This document shows positions 24,260 through 33,767 of a stretch of 64,000 nucleotides of DNA, piece after piece. The notes beneath the pieces are model-generated. The model worked only from the letters and a program-made list of their open reading frames with translations. It searched no databases and had not been told where the DNA came from. Position 1 is the stretch's first letter; each line of letters starts with the position of its first letter. This DNA is from G963662675 sp963676845 (GTDB lineage Bacteria > Bacteroidota > Bacteroidia > Bacteroidales > Prolixibacteraceae). The stretch lies in contig CAXXKK010000034.1 of assembly GCA_963676845.2 (NCBI GenBank), positions 1 through 64,000 of the forward strand. Direction: 5' to 3'. Position numbers and translations under genes: made by a program.

Positions 24260-26518
24260 CTAATCGTTATGAGACATTGGTGAATTAACGGGAATTGTAA
24301 ACCAAAATGTAGATCCTTTCCCTTTTTGAGATTCTACACCTATTTCTCCACCGTGCAATTCAACGTAAGCTTTGGAAATGGACAAGCCAAGACCAGCACC
24401 CTCATGGCTGAATTGACTTTCACCAACTTGTCTGAAACGTTCAAAAATCAACTCGCTTTCCTCCGGAGATACACCAATACCAGAATCTTCTACATAAAAT
24501 TTTATCAATGAATTATTTTTAATAAGAGTAAATCCCAAATGGATATAACCTTTGTCGGTATATCTAACTGCATTTTTTATAAGGTTTGTTATAATCTGGG
24601 AAAGTTTTGTCGGATCTGCAATAAGGTTACTTTCTTTATCCAAGTTTTTCGACATGCTTAATTTCAGGTTCTTAGCATCTGCTTCTTGTTGAAAGAACTG
24701 ATACAGATTATTTAGAATAGAGTAAGCATTTACTTCTTTTTTATTCATCTCAGTTTGTCCGGATTCAATTTTGGATATACTGATTAAATCATTAATGATA
24801 CTCAACATGCGTTCCCCGCTTTGTTGAATAATTGAGAGGTATTGTTTTTGTGTTTTATGAGAAAGATTGGGATCTTCCAATAAAGCAGCAAAACCTAATA
24901 TACCGTTCATTGGGGTTCTTATTTCATGGCTCATATTGGCAAGGAATGAAGATTTTAGTTTGTCGCTTTCTTCTGCTTTTTTCCGGGCGATGATAAGTTC
25001 TTCATTAATTTTTTTGATTTTACTTAATGAACTTTGTAATGCTTCATTTTGAATAAGATATTCATTATTCAATTTTTGATATTGTTGTATTTGAGCTTGA
25101 ATTTTTTCCTCTGCTTCGTGTGTTTCTGTGATGTCTTTTATAGTCCCAATCATTTTTATAGGCTTACCAGTTTCGTCGAGAATTAATTTCCCGTAGCCAT
25201 GGAGCCACTTTTCTTTACCTGTGTTATGAGCCTTGATTTTATAACGTTTGTCAAAAGGACGTTTTTTCCCAAGGATTTCGTTTATAAAATATTTTTCAAT
25301 CTCATTTCGGTAATTAGGATGTATTAGTCTTATCCAGTTGTCGAAGTTTTTTGGAAAATCCTTATCAATACCAAAAATATCATCTAATAAGGAAGAAGTT
25401 TCAAAGCTCATTTGTGTAATATTAAACTGGTAGTATCCTGACTTAGAGACTTTTTGTGCTTCTTTGAGCCAATATAGCGTATCTTGCAGTTTAAATTCAG
25501 CTTCTTTGGTTTTAGTAATGTCTAAATGCGTACCAGTCATTCTTAATGGTTGTCCATTTTTATCCCATTCAGAGATTTTTCCCCTATCCAATGCCCATAT
25601 CCAGTTCCCATTTTTGTGTTTCAAACGAGATTCACACTCATACATTTCGGTATTGCCTTTGAAATATTCTTCTAATTTCTTCTTGCATTTTTTTATGTCA
25701 TGAGGATGGTAAAGTAATTCCCATGTTTTAATGTTTAAAGGATGAAGTTCATGTAATTTGTATCCAGCAATTTCAGCCCATCTTTCATTATAGAAAACTT
25801 CATCGTTTTTTAGATTCCAGTCCCAAAGCCCGGCATTAGTGCCATTTAGAGCTTGACTTAAACGATTTCTGTTTGTCTTTAACTCTTCATTTATTTCATA
25901 TTCTTTCGAAATATCCTTAAGGACATGAACAATGCCTTGTGGGCTATCATTTTTATGATTTATGAAAGATGAATTTTTTATTATATGTTTTTTGATTTTG
26001 TCTTTGGTGATTAGTTCTAGCTCATTTTGCGATTTCTTATTTTCATTTTTAGTTATTTGAAAAGTGCTGTCAATAGATTTGTTTTTAACCTCCTCAAATT
26101 TCCAATTTGTGAGTTCCTCAGCAGCAAGATTCATCGAGATTATTCTTCCTTGAATATCAGTAGTAATAACAGCCTCTCCAATTGATTCAAGAATAGCTCT
26201 GTATTTCTCTTCGCTTTCTTTCCTTTTTCCAAATTCATTGTTAATGTATCTCTCAAGGATAAGAAGAATAGAGGCAACCAAAAAGATATTAATAAGGATA
26301 TCTTCTAATTTTCCTGCCAAACTTGAAGACCAGGTATTTTCAACAAAATTTGCAGCCAAGATCAAGAAAAACATGAAAAGAAGGACGAAAAACCAGCTTT
26401 TGCCTTTGAAATTTTTTTTGCTCGTAGAAAATTTAAATAAAACCCAGGTTAATGAGATAAATACGATTAAGGCTGAGGTTATGTCTAAAGCAAAAATAAA
26501 TTGGTCCATATCAATCAA
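24260..26518 (-). CDS. PAS-domain sensor histidine kinase
   Basis: 752 residues. Three N-terminal hydrophobic helices (about 8-30, 40-60, 70-90) are followed by PAS domains at about 105-215, 225-345 (PAS/PAC with LWDWNLKNDEVFYNERW) and 350-470 (GYYQFNITQMSFETS and IGTIKDITE), a coiled coil, the HisKA domain with SFLANMSHEIRTPMNGILGF (His531), and a HATPase domain with N (NLIKNAVRY), G1 (DSGIGV), F (FERF) and G2 (GAGLGLSI) boxes. No receiver domain or neighbouring response regulator, so its partner is encoded elsewhere. Its start overlaps the small membrane gene by 8 bases. Confidence 0.93.
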   Translation of the reverse strand: MIDMDQFIFALDITSALIVFISLTWVLFKFSTSKKNFKGKSWFFVLLFMFFLILAANFVENTWSSSLAGKLEDILINIFLVASILLILERYINNEFGKRKESEEKYRAILESIGEAVITTDIQGRIISMNLAAEELTNWKFEEVKNKSIDSTFQITKNENKKSQNELELITKDKIKKHIIKNSSFINHKNDSPQGIVHVLKDISKEYEINEELKTNRNRLSQALNGTNAGLWDWNLKNDEVFYNERWAEIAGYKLHELHPLNIKTWELLYHPHDIKKCKKKLEEYFKGNTEMYECESRLKHKNGNWIWALDRGKISEWDKNGQPLRMTGTHLDITKTKEAEFKLQDTLYWLKEAQKVSKSGYYQFNITQMSFETSSLLDDIFGIDKDFPKNFDNWIRLIHPNYRNEIEKYFINEILGKKRPFDKRYKIKAHNTGKEKWLHGYGKLILDETGKPIKMIGTIKDITETHEAEEKIQAQIQQYQKLNNEYLIQNEALQSSLSKIKKINEELIIARKKAEESDKLKSSFLANMSHEIRTPMNGILGFAALLEDPNLSHKTQKQYLSIIQQSGERMLSIINDLISISKIESGQTEMNKKEVNAYSILNNLYQFFQQEADAKNLKLSMSKNLDKESNLIADPTKLSQIITNLIKNAVRYTDKGYIHLGFTLIKNNSLIKFYVEDSGIGVSPEESELIFERFRQVGESQFSHEGAGLGLSISKAYVELHGGEIGVESQKGKGSTFWFTIPVNSPMSHND

Positions 26519-26774
26519 ATAACTTGTTTTTAGAAATGAAGAATATGCCTAGAACTAAGCAAGCAATTGTTGTTAACAAATGTTCCATGAGATTAAAAAA
26601 GGTATTCAGCCAAAAGTTCTCAATGATTGAAAATAAGTTACTTGTGATGATGAGGATAAATGCGATGAGAATATGAATCGGCCTTTCTATGACATATCTT
26701 TTTGTCATATTGAGGTAGAAAAATAGGATAACTATCGACGTTGTAAAATTAATAAATTCGATGTCTGTCAGCAT
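26511..26774 (-). CDS. Small three-span membrane protein coupled to the histidine kinase
   Basis: 87 residues with three hydrophobic segments (about 8-24, 33-52, 58-80) and a short basic end. Its stop overlaps the kinase start, so translation is probably coupled. The kinase itself begins with three similar hydrophobic helices, so this protein might complete or sense with that membrane module. No family recognised. Confidence 0.6.
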   Translation of the reverse strand: MLTDIEFINFTTSIVILFFYLNMTKRYVIERPIHILIAFILIITSNLFSIIENFWLNTFFNLMEHLLTTIACLVLGIFFISKNKLFD

Positions 26775-27042
26775 AACAGAACAATTAGTTTAGTTGGTCA
26801 TTTAAATTAAGTCAAAAAAAGCAATATATACAAAGAGGAATAGCTCTATTTATAAAGAATCATTGCAAATACAATAGAAATATAATTTCAGAGATTTTTT
26901 ATTGTTCTAATTTTCTGAGTAATTTTTTTAAAAAGTAGATGTTGTATTTGTTTTATGTGTCAAGTTGTTGTTTGTTAGTTGATTGCGTTTTTTTTTGTCT
27001 TGCCATGTAAGCATCTTCTATGAGTTGTTTGAAGAAAAATTT
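26775..27042. other. Intergenic region upstream of the kinase operon
   Basis: A/T-rich sequence between two minus-strand transcription units. It must hold the promoter of the small membrane gene and kinase, but I see no TAnnTTTG match in the right place, no RNA gene and no convincing open frame. Confidence 0.5.
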
Positions 27043-27080
27043 TAAATAAAAAAGAGTGACTCTGCTAGAATCACTCTTTT
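27043..27080 (-). terminator. Terminator after the OmpP1/FadL gene
   Basis: AAAAGAGTGA (27050-27059) pairs with TCACTCTTTT (27071-27080); minus-strand T-run follows. Confidence 0.75.
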
Positions 27081-27101
27081 AAAAAGCTGATATCTTAAAT
27101 A

Positions 27102-28586
27102 TTAAAACCTAAATCCAAAGGTCATCATGAGTTTATCTCTTGTGTAATCAATTGATCTATTTGTATAATTGGGTTGAATATCGTTAATGTATGTTTCATT
27201 TAAATGATGTTTGTAAGCTGCATCAAAAAAGAAGCTATTGCTTGAAAAACCAACTCCGACAGAAATAGCACTTGAAGCATCACTAAGTTTACCATTATTA
27301 TAAGTAACATTGCTTTTGAAAGGGTTGGGATAGATCTCGTATCCTCCCTGAAAACTCAGGTTGTTAGAAACCCTGATTTCTCCTCCAACTCTTAAATTAA
27401 TTACGCTATTATAAGCATCACTAATTTCAGAATTAATATCATTCATTGGATCATCTCCTGTTCCATTGCGGTAGCGCATTGAAGAATAGTCTACAAACTC
27501 GGCATCTGCGCTAATCATTCCGTTTTTGCCAACAACCAATGCTCCACTTAAAATGGCTTTCATGGGAGTATAGAAGTCATAACCAAATAGATTCGTTCCT
27601 TCTTGTTCGTAACTTTCCAACAAGTAAGAATTCATTCGAAGGGTTGATTTTTCATCTAACTGATAATAAGTAGGAGTGTGTAATGCAAGTCCCAACCTTA
27701 ATGCCTGAGTTGGTTTGTAAATTGCACCAAGTTTGAAAACATATCCCTCTCCATATAGTTTGTAATTGTCGGTATAGGTAAATGAATCATCGGAAAAGTT
27801 TTCAGAATAACTGGATGATTGGCTTAAATATACATCATGAATTCCAAGGGTTGCACCCAGATAAAAATTGTGATTAAAATTTAAACCAGCAGCTAAAATA
27901 TACTCGGTAATACCACCTTTGCTTGTCCATGACTTTCGTTGGTTAACCTCTTCTCCTTCGTAAAGGATATTTACATATTGACCATCAATTTCATTTCCTT
28001 GATTATCTGTCACTGGATCAATAAGGTAGGTGTCCCAGGCTAGTTTTGCATTCCAATCTACATACCAAACATCATCAAAAACCTGGTTTAAGTATCCATT
28101 AGATAATGCTTCTGTATTGGCATATTCAACAATACCATCTAAGAATGATGCACTAGATCCATTGTATTCGCCTAAAGCTATTTTGTTGAAGTCAGCTAAC
28201 TTGTTGTATCCAAGACCAATATTTACACGAACGATGCTCGACGAGCTTTCGCCAAGTGAGAACGAACTTACATAACCCAGTTGGTCAACATCAACTTTAA
28301 ATTTATTGTCACTGAATAGATGATTGTCTAACGAAACTTCAGAGCTGTTCCTTGAGAAACTTGGGGTAAACGTAAATTCACTGGTTTGATATACTCCAAG
28401 TCCTGCCGGGTTTATAGATAGCGATGTGAAATCACCACCAATGGCACCGATTGCATTTCCCATAGCTTGAGAATGAGCTGTGCCATTTATCTGGTTGCCA
28501 GCAAGGCGGAAAGCTTCAGCAAAATATTGTGCATTTACAGTGCTGCTGATTAGTAGTAAAAGGATTATATATTGAATCTTTTTCAT
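27102..28586 (-). CDS. OmpP1/FadL-family outer-membrane transport protein
   Basis: 494 residues. A signal peptide (MKKIQYIILLLLISSTVNAQ) is followed by the family's plug-like opening NGTAHSQAMGNAIGAIGGDF and SLSINPAGLGVYQTSEFTF, then many barrel strands and a C-terminal strand ending KLMMTFGFRF. FadL-type barrels carry hydrophobic molecules across the outer membrane; the substrate is unknown here. It is 53 bases downstream of the Tyr/Trp-rich lipoprotein on the same strand and likely cotranscribed. Confidence 0.85.
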   Translation of the reverse strand: MKKIQYIILLLLISSTVNAQYFAEAFRLAGNQINGTAHSQAMGNAIGAIGGDFTSLSINPAGLGVYQTSEFTFTPSFSRNSSEVSLDNHLFSDNKFKVDVDQLGYVSSFSLGESSSSIVRVNIGLGYNKLADFNKIALGEYNGSSASFLDGIVEYANTEALSNGYLNQVFDDVWYVDWNAKLAWDTYLIDPVTDNQGNEIDGQYVNILYEGEEVNQRKSWTSKGGITEYILAAGLNFNHNFYLGATLGIHDVYLSQSSSYSENFSDDSFTYTDNYKLYGEGYVFKLGAIYKPTQALRLGLALHTPTYYQLDEKSTLRMNSYLLESYEQEGTNLFGYDFYTPMKAILSGALVVGKNGMISADAEFVDYSSMRYRNGTGDDPMNDINSEISDAYNSVINLRVGGEIRVSNNLSFQGGYEIYPNPFKSNVTYNNGKLSDASSAISVGVGFSSNSFFFDAAYKHHLNETYINDIQPNYTNRSIDYTRDKLMMTFGFRF

Positions 28587-28639
28587 GGTTTTAAACTTTA
28601 ATATTTAATGTAAAGGTTCTGTTTTCTTTGTTTGAAATA

Positions 28640-30214
28640 TTATCTGCGTCCTCCGCCACTTGAACTTCTTCCACTGCTGCTTCCACCTGAGCTACTTCTG
28701 CTTGGAGAGCTGAAACTTGATCCGCTACTCCTGCTTGGAGAACTGAAGCTTGAGCCACTACTTCTACTTGGAGTGCTAAAACTTCCGGAACTTCTTGATG
28801 GAGTAGAACTTCTGCTTGGTGCAGAGTATGTGTTTCTCTGTGTGTTGCTGGATCCTGTGCTGTAAGATGAACTTGATCGAATAGTACTTCTTACTGATGA
28901 TCCGGAATTACCAGAGTTACTTGGTGCAGGAGTTGAGCTTGGACTATAAGTACTGTTATTGTATGTAGAACGTGTAACAGTTCTTGGCTTACTGTAACTT
29001 GGTGTGTAATCAGAATTTGCAGAACTATTTATAGTTGCAGATTGAGTTTGTGCTGGAGTGCTTGTTGTTGATCTCCGTATTGTACTGCTGCTATTTGTTG
29101 TTCCAGACTGTACTGGATTAGTACTACTTCTGACGGTACTGCTAGATCTGGTTGTTGTTCCTGCATTTGAACCTGTACTTGATCCGGAAACAGTTGTGCT
29201 TCTCCGGGTTGGTGTACTTGTTCCTGTTGTCGATGGTGTTGACGTAGATGTTGTTGTTCTGCGTTTTTCTACCAACGTTGCAGGCTGACTTGATGTACTT
29301 GTTGTGCTTCTGCGGGTTGTTGTCGTACTTGTGTTGTCGCTTGTTCCTGTTGTTGCTCTACGCGTAGTTGCCGAGGTATTGTTTTCGGTTCCTGAGGTAG
29401 TTACTGACCGACGAACAGTGCTTCCATTTTGTGTCGATGTACTTTTTAATGTACTTGAACTGTTTGTGCTACTTGCAACAGAACGTGTTGCAGAACCACC
29501 ACCACTGTAGTTGTAATTAGCTACACCTCTTCTTCCAAAACTTACGTTTTCATTGTAATAGGTTGGAGATGACCAATAACTGTAGTATGGTCTGTCCCAG
29601 TAGTACCAACTGTTATAGTAATTATATGGGTGCCAGCTGTACCATGAGCTATAGTGTGGTCTGTTCCAACTATAGTAAGGACTATACCAGCTGCTATAGT
29701 AATAAGGACTATAGAAACCCCAGTCCCAGGACCATGAGCTATAAGAATATGGATAGTATGAATAAGAAAAAACAGGATCATAATACCAGTAATCCCAATA
29801 GAATGGATCATAATAACTATAACGGTGGAAACGATTAATTCTATAAGTAAAATCTAAACCGTAAGAGTCATCATAGTAGTTGTTAATGATATAGTCAACA
29901 TCACCGTTACTTTCAAGTACGGTTGTGTCAGAATCTAACAATTCCATGTCGTTCATTTCGTAAACGTACATATCTGCATTTGGATCTTCGCTTTCAAAGA
30001 CATAATTTTCAATTCTATTGCCATTCAAATCCTGAATATGATATTGATTTGTGGCAACTGGCTCTTCAACGATTGTTTCTTCCACGACGATAGGAGGTGG
30101 AACATCACCGGGTGAAAAATAAATATCATCATACCTACCTGTAATATAGGTCCCGGTTGTACACGCACTCAGTATGAATGCAAGGGCGGCAATGATGCTA
30201 ATTTTTGATTTCAT
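28640..30214 (-). CDS. Tyr/Trp-rich and Ser/Thr/Arg-rich low-complexity lipoprotein
   Basis: 524 residues. Lipoprotein signal peptide ending LSAC (Cys at about 18), an ordinary acidic domain to about residue 125, then about 100 residues composed almost only of Tyr, Trp, Ser, Pro and Asp (for example SWSWDWGFYSPYYYSSWYS), then about 285 residues rich in Ser, Thr, Arg and Gly, ending in near-identical copies of FSSPSRSSGSS and SSGRSSSGGGRR. The DNA of the tail is correspondingly repetitive (28690-28800). A near-perfect Shine-Dalgarno (GGAGG, 7 bases before the ATG) is unusual for Bacteroidota and suggests strong translation. A surface or cell-wall-associated structural or adhesive role is inference only. 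Confidence 0.7.
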   Translation of the reverse strand: MKSKISIIAALAFILSACTTGTYITGRYDDIYFSPGDVPPPIVVEETIVEEPVATNQYHIQDLNGNRIENYVFESEDPNADMYVYEMNDMELLDSDTTVLESNGDVDYIINNYYDDSYGLDFTYRINRFHRYSYYDPFYWDYWYYDPVFSYSYYPYSYSSWSWDWGFYSPYYYSSWYSPYYSWNRPHYSSWYSWHPYNYYNSWYYWDRPYYSYWSSPTYYNENVSFGRRGVANYNYSGGGSATRSVASSTNSSSTLKSTSTQNGSTVRRSVTTSGTENNTSATTRRATTGTSDNTSTTTTRRSTTSTSSQPATLVEKRRTTTSTSTPSTTGTSTPTRRSTTVSGSSTGSNAGTTTRSSSTVRSSTNPVQSGTTNSSSTIRRSTTSTPAQTQSATINSSANSDYTPSYSKPRTVTRSTYNNSTYSPSSTPAPSNSGNSGSSVRSTIRSSSSYSTGSSNTQRNTYSAPSRSSTPSRSSGSFSTPSRSSGSSFSSPSRSSGSSFSSPSRSSSGGSSSGRSSSGGGRR

Positions 30215-30313
30215 AACTAAACCTCCTGTATCTTTTTTATAGAATAAATTTATTTACTTTGTAGCTCTAAAAATCATTTAAAAATAAGCAAATACCATAC
30301 CAAATAAAGCGAT

Positions 30314-31789
30314 ATGGCTAAAGAATTAACGTTAAGAAGTGAAAATTACTCGCAGTGGTACAACGACCTTGTTGTAAAAGCTGATCTGGCTGAGAACTCT
30401 GCAGTACGTGGGTGCATGGTCATAAAGCCCTACGGTTATGCAATATGGGAGAAAATGCAGGCCGAACTCGACCGTATGTTTAAAGAAACCGGGCACGTAA
30501 ATGCCTATTTCCCATTGTTCATTCCTAAATCATTTTTCAGTAAAGAAGCAGACCACGTAGAAGGTTTTGCCAAAGAGTGTGCCGTAGTTACTCATTACAG
30601 GTTGAAAAATGATCCGGATGGAAAAGGTGTCGTAGTTGATCCGGATGCAAAATTGGAAGAAGAACTAATTGTTCGCCCAACTTCTGAAACGATAATTTGG
30701 AATACTTATAAAAACTGGATTCAATCCTATCGGGATCTACCTATTCTTTGTAACCAATGGGCTAATGTTGTGCGTTGGGAAATGCGTACGCGTTTGTTTT
30801 TGCGTACTGCCGAGTTTTTATGGCAAGAGGGACATACTGCTCATGCTACAAAAGATGAGGCTTTGAAGGAAACCGAGCAAATGGTAAATGTTTATGCTGA
30901 TTTTGCTGAAAACTTTATGGCTGTTCCGGTTATTAAGGGTGCTAAATCTGCTAATGAGCGTTTTGCCGGTGCATTGGAGACTTATACCATTGAGGCATTG
31001 ATGCAGGATGGTAAGGCTTTACAGTCCGGTACATCTCACTTTTTGGGACAAAACTTCGCCAAGGCTTTTGATGTGAAATTTGCCAATAAAGAAGGAAAAG
31101 AAGATCACGTTTGGGCAACAAGCTGGGGCGTTTCAACTCGTTTGATGGGAGCTTTAATTATGGCTCACTCCGATGATAATGGTTTGGTACTTCCTCCAAA
31201 ATTAGCTCCATTCCAGGTTGTTATTGTACCAATATATAGAAAAGATGAGCAATTAGCAGCTATTTCAGAAAAAGTTGATGAAATTATAGCTAAGCTTCAA
31301 GCCAAAGGAATTAGTGTAAAATATGACGACAGGGATACAAAAAAACCAGGTTGGAAATTTGCCGAATATGAATTGAAGGGTGTTCCGGTTCGTTTGGGAA
31401 TTGGCCCTCGTGACCTTGAAAATGGAACCGTGGAAGTGGCTCGTCGTGATACGTTAACAAAAGAAGTGACTTCATTGGAAAATGTCGATCAGTATGTTGC
31501 AGATTTGCTGGATGAAATTCAGAAAAATATTTTCCAGAAAGCATTCGATTTCAGAGCAGAAAATACAACGAAGGTGGATACTTACGACGAATTTAAGGAA
31601 GTGCTTAATAACAAAGGCGGTTTTATTTCTGCTCACTGGGACGGAACTCCTGAAACAGAACAGAAAATTAAAGACGAAACCAAAGCGACTATCCGCTGTA
31701 TTCCATTCGATGCAGAGGAAGAAGATGGCGTATGTATATACTCCGGTAAACCATCTAAAAAACGTGTTTTGTTTGCATTAGCATACTAA
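30314..31789 (+). CDS. proS: Prolyl-tRNA synthetase, archaeal/eukaryotic type
   Basis: 491 residues, a class II aminoacyl-tRNA synthetase that charges tRNA-Pro. It opens with LTLRSENYSQWYNDLVVKADLAENSAVRG, has the class II motif 2 region RWEMRTRLFLRTAEFLWQEGHTAHA and motif 3 GTSWGVSTRLMGALIM, and ends KRVLFALAY, as in ProS of the eukaryote/archaeon-like group that lacks the bacterial editing insertion. This is the form usually found in Bacteroidota. Divergent from the Tyr/Trp-rich lipoprotein, and it has its own terminator. Confidence 0.97.
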   Translation: MAKELTLRSENYSQWYNDLVVKADLAENSAVRGCMVIKPYGYAIWEKMQAELDRMFKETGHVNAYFPLFIPKSFFSKEADHVEGFAKECAVVTHYRLKNDPDGKGVVVDPDAKLEEELIVRPTSETIIWNTYKNWIQSYRDLPILCNQWANVVRWEMRTRLFLRTAEFLWQEGHTAHATKDEALKETEQMVNVYADFAENFMAVPVIKGAKSANERFAGALETYTIEALMQDGKALQSGTSHFLGQNFAKAFDVKFANKEGKEDHVWATSWGVSTRLMGALIMAHSDDNGLVLPPKLAPFQVVIVPIYRKDEQLAAISEKVDEIIAKLQAKGISVKYDDRDTKKPGWKFAEYELKGVPVRLGIGPRDLENGTVEVARRDTLTKEVTSLENVDQYVADLLDEIQKNIFQKAFDFRAENTTKVDTYDEFKEVLNNKGGFISAHWDGTPETEQKIKDETKATIRCIPFDAEEEDGVCIYSGKPSKKRVLFALAY

Positions 31790-31809
31790 TCATACGATAT
31801 TCAACAGGT

Positions 31810-31840
31810 AAAAGCAGTCAGTATTGGCTGCTTTTCTTAT
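31810..31840 (+). terminator. Terminator after proS
   Basis: AAAAGCAGTCA (31810-31820) pairs with TGGCTGCTTTT (31825-31835) with one G-U pair, four-base loop, then CTTATTTTT. Confidence 0.75.
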
Positions 31841-31860
31841 TTTTATAGAAAATACGTGGT

Positions 31861-32547
31861 ATGAATACTTCTAAAAAGAGATCGGAGCAACTGGAGGCAA
31901 TTGTTCTTAAATCCAACGTAAAACATCAGGTTTCAAAAAACACGCTCGAAGCTTTCAACCTTCTAAAAGAAGTACTGAAAGAATTGGTTGATGATTACAC
32001 CAATTTGTTAAAAGGGAAGGTGGATGAAGATTCCCTTCCAACCTTTCACGAAAAAGGGCCTTTTGAAGCGGAATTTCGCCTGGCCTCTGATATGCTTGTT
32101 TTTAGTATGCACTCTAATGTGTTTGTTTTTAATCGGGAACATCCCATTTGGAAAATTGACTATGTGAAAAATAATCCCCTCAACTCGTATTGTGGTATAA
32201 TTCACATCTACAATTTTCTTTCAGATTCATTTAAATACAATCGCTTGCAGGATTTAGGCTATCTGATTGCACGGATTTTTATCAACCATGAAAACCATTT
32301 TTTTGTTGAAGGAAAAAGGCAATCGGGCGAATTGGTGAAAGAGCTTGAAAAAGATATTGTTTCCAAAGAGATTCTTAAAGAAATATTAGATACTGCAATT
32401 CGCTATGCTATTGAGTTTGATTTGTTGGTTCCACCTTACGATCAGGTGAAGATAGCATCCGTGGAACAGATGAAAGTGGAGATTATTCATTCGAAAATGA
32501 AAACAGGTAAGCGGGTAGGCTTTAAATTTAATTCAGACGATATTTAG
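31861..32547 (+). CDS. Conserved-looking cytoplasmic protein, unknown function
   Basis: 228 residues, no signal peptide or membrane segment. An N-terminal helical region (KNTLEAFNLLKEVLKELVDDYTNLL) leads into a mixed core with FEAEFRLASDMLVFSMHSNVFVF and IHIYNFLSDSFKYNRLQDLGYLIARIFINHENHFFVEG; the last lines look like a compact alpha/beta domain. I recognise no family. It is the first gene of a tight unit with pepT (2 bases apart) and tilS, so it is expressed with peptide degradation and tRNA modification genes. Confidence 0.7.
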   Translation: MNTSKKRSEQLEAIVLKSNVKHQVSKNTLEAFNLLKEVLKELVDDYTNLLKGKVDEDSLPTFHEKGPFEAEFRLASDMLVFSMHSNVFVFNREHPIWKIDYVKNNPLNSYCGIIHIYNFLSDSFKYNRLQDLGYLIARIFINHENHFFVEGKRQSGELVKELEKDIVSKEILKEILDTAIRYAIEFDLLVPPYDQVKIASVEQMKVEIIHSKMKTGKRVGFKFNSDDI

Positions 32548-32549
32548 AT

Positions 32550-33767
32550 ATGGAAAAAGTAGTTGAACGATTTATTGGATACGCAAAGAAATATACAACC
32601 TCAGATCCCAGAAGTAAGAAATTTCCAAGTACTGAACGTCAGTTGATTTTTGCTGATGAACTGGTAGAGGAGCTTAAAGATATTGGCTTAAAAGATGTCG
32701 ATCGTGATAAGAATGGTTACGTGATGGCAACTTTACCTTCAAACAGTGAGGGGGAAGTTCCGGTAGTTGGCTTTATTGCACACATGGACACAAGCCCTGA
32801 TTTTTCGGGCGAAAATGTAAAACCTCAACTGGTTAACTATGAAAGTGGCGGAATCAAGCTGAACGACAAGGTAGTTTTATCTCCCGATCAATTCCCTGAT
32901 TTGAATGAATACCTTGGGAAAACGTTAATAACTTCGGATGGAAATACACTACTTGGAGCAGATGACAAAGCAGGAATTGCGGAGATTGTAACAGCCATGG
33001 AATATCTGATTGCTCATCCGGAAATTAAACATGGGAAAATAAGGCTTTGCTTTACTCCCGATGAAGAAGTTGGAAAAGGGGCTGATCACTTCGATGTGAA
33101 GAAATTTGGAGCTGAATTTGCCTACACCCTTGATGGTGGACAAATCGGTGAACTGGAGTATGAAAACTTTAATGCTGCTATGGCAACAATAACTATTCAG
33201 GGACGCAGTGTTCATCCTGGGGCAGCAAAAGATGTGATGATCAATGCCATTCAGGTGGGGCAAAAACTGGATAGCATGCTTCCTCCTGTTCAGCGTCCTG
33301 AGCATACTACAGGTTATGAAGGTTTTTTTCATTTAATAAACTTTGAAGGAAAGGTTGAAAAAGCTGTTATGACCTATATTATTCGTGATCACGATAAAAA
33401 GCTTTTTAACTCAAAAAAAGAAATGCTGACTCAGGTTTGCATCTTTTTAAATGATGAATTTGGAGAAGGAACAGTTCAATTGGATATGGAAGACCAGTAT
33501 TACAATATGAAAGAAAAGGTTGAGCCTGTGAAATATATTGTTGATTTGGCTGAAGAAGCGATGAATGATGTTGGTATTGCTCCTATCATTCGGCCAATCC
33601 GCGGGGGGACAGATGGTTCCCGGCTTTCGTATATGGGGTTGCCTTGTCCGAATATTTTTGCCGGCGGACATAATTTTCACGGTCCTTACGAATATGTCCC
33701 TGTTGACTCAATGAAAAAAGCAGTTGAGGTGGTTATCAGAATTGCAGAAAAACTAACCGAGAAGTAA
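32550..33767 (+). CDS. pepT: Peptidase T (tripeptide aminopeptidase)
   Basis: 405 residues, M20 family. It removes the N-terminal residue of tripeptides in the cytoplasm using two zinc ions. Visible landmarks: AHMDTSPDFSG (first His ligand and catalytic Asp), LLGADDKAGIAEI (bridging Asp), FTPDEEVGKGADHFD (catalytic Glu-Glu), YTLDGG (Asp ligand), GRSVHPGAAKD, PIRGGTDGSRLS and GGHNFHGPYEYVP (last His ligand). Complete and intact. It starts two bases after the upstream gene and its stop is directly followed by the tilS ATG. Confidence 0.97.
   Translation: MEKVVERFIGYAKKYTTSDPRSKKFPSTERQLIFADELVEELKDIGLKDVDRDKNGYVMATLPSNSEGEVPVVGFIAHMDTSPDFSGENVKPQLVNYESGGIKLNDKVVLSPDQFPDLNEYLGKTLITSDGNTLLGADDKAGIAEIVTAMEYLIAHPEIKHGKIRLCFTPDEEVGKGADHFDVKKFGAEFAYTLDGGQIGELEYENFNAAMATITIQGRSVHPGAAKDVMINAIQVGQKLDSMLPPVQRPEHTTGYEGFFHLINFEGKVEKAVMTYIIRDHDKKLFNSKKEMLTQVCIFLNDEFGEGTVQLDMEDQYYNMKEKVEPVKYIVDLAEEAMNDVGIAPIIRPIRGGTDGSRLSYMGLPCPNIFAGGHNFHGPYEYVPVDSMKKAVEVVIRIAEKLTEK

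Noticed and set aside
29058..29838. Several + and - strand reading frames overlapping the Tyr/Trp- and Ser/Thr-rich gene
   Set aside because: They arise from the low-complexity DNA of the real gene and have no initiation signals or family features.
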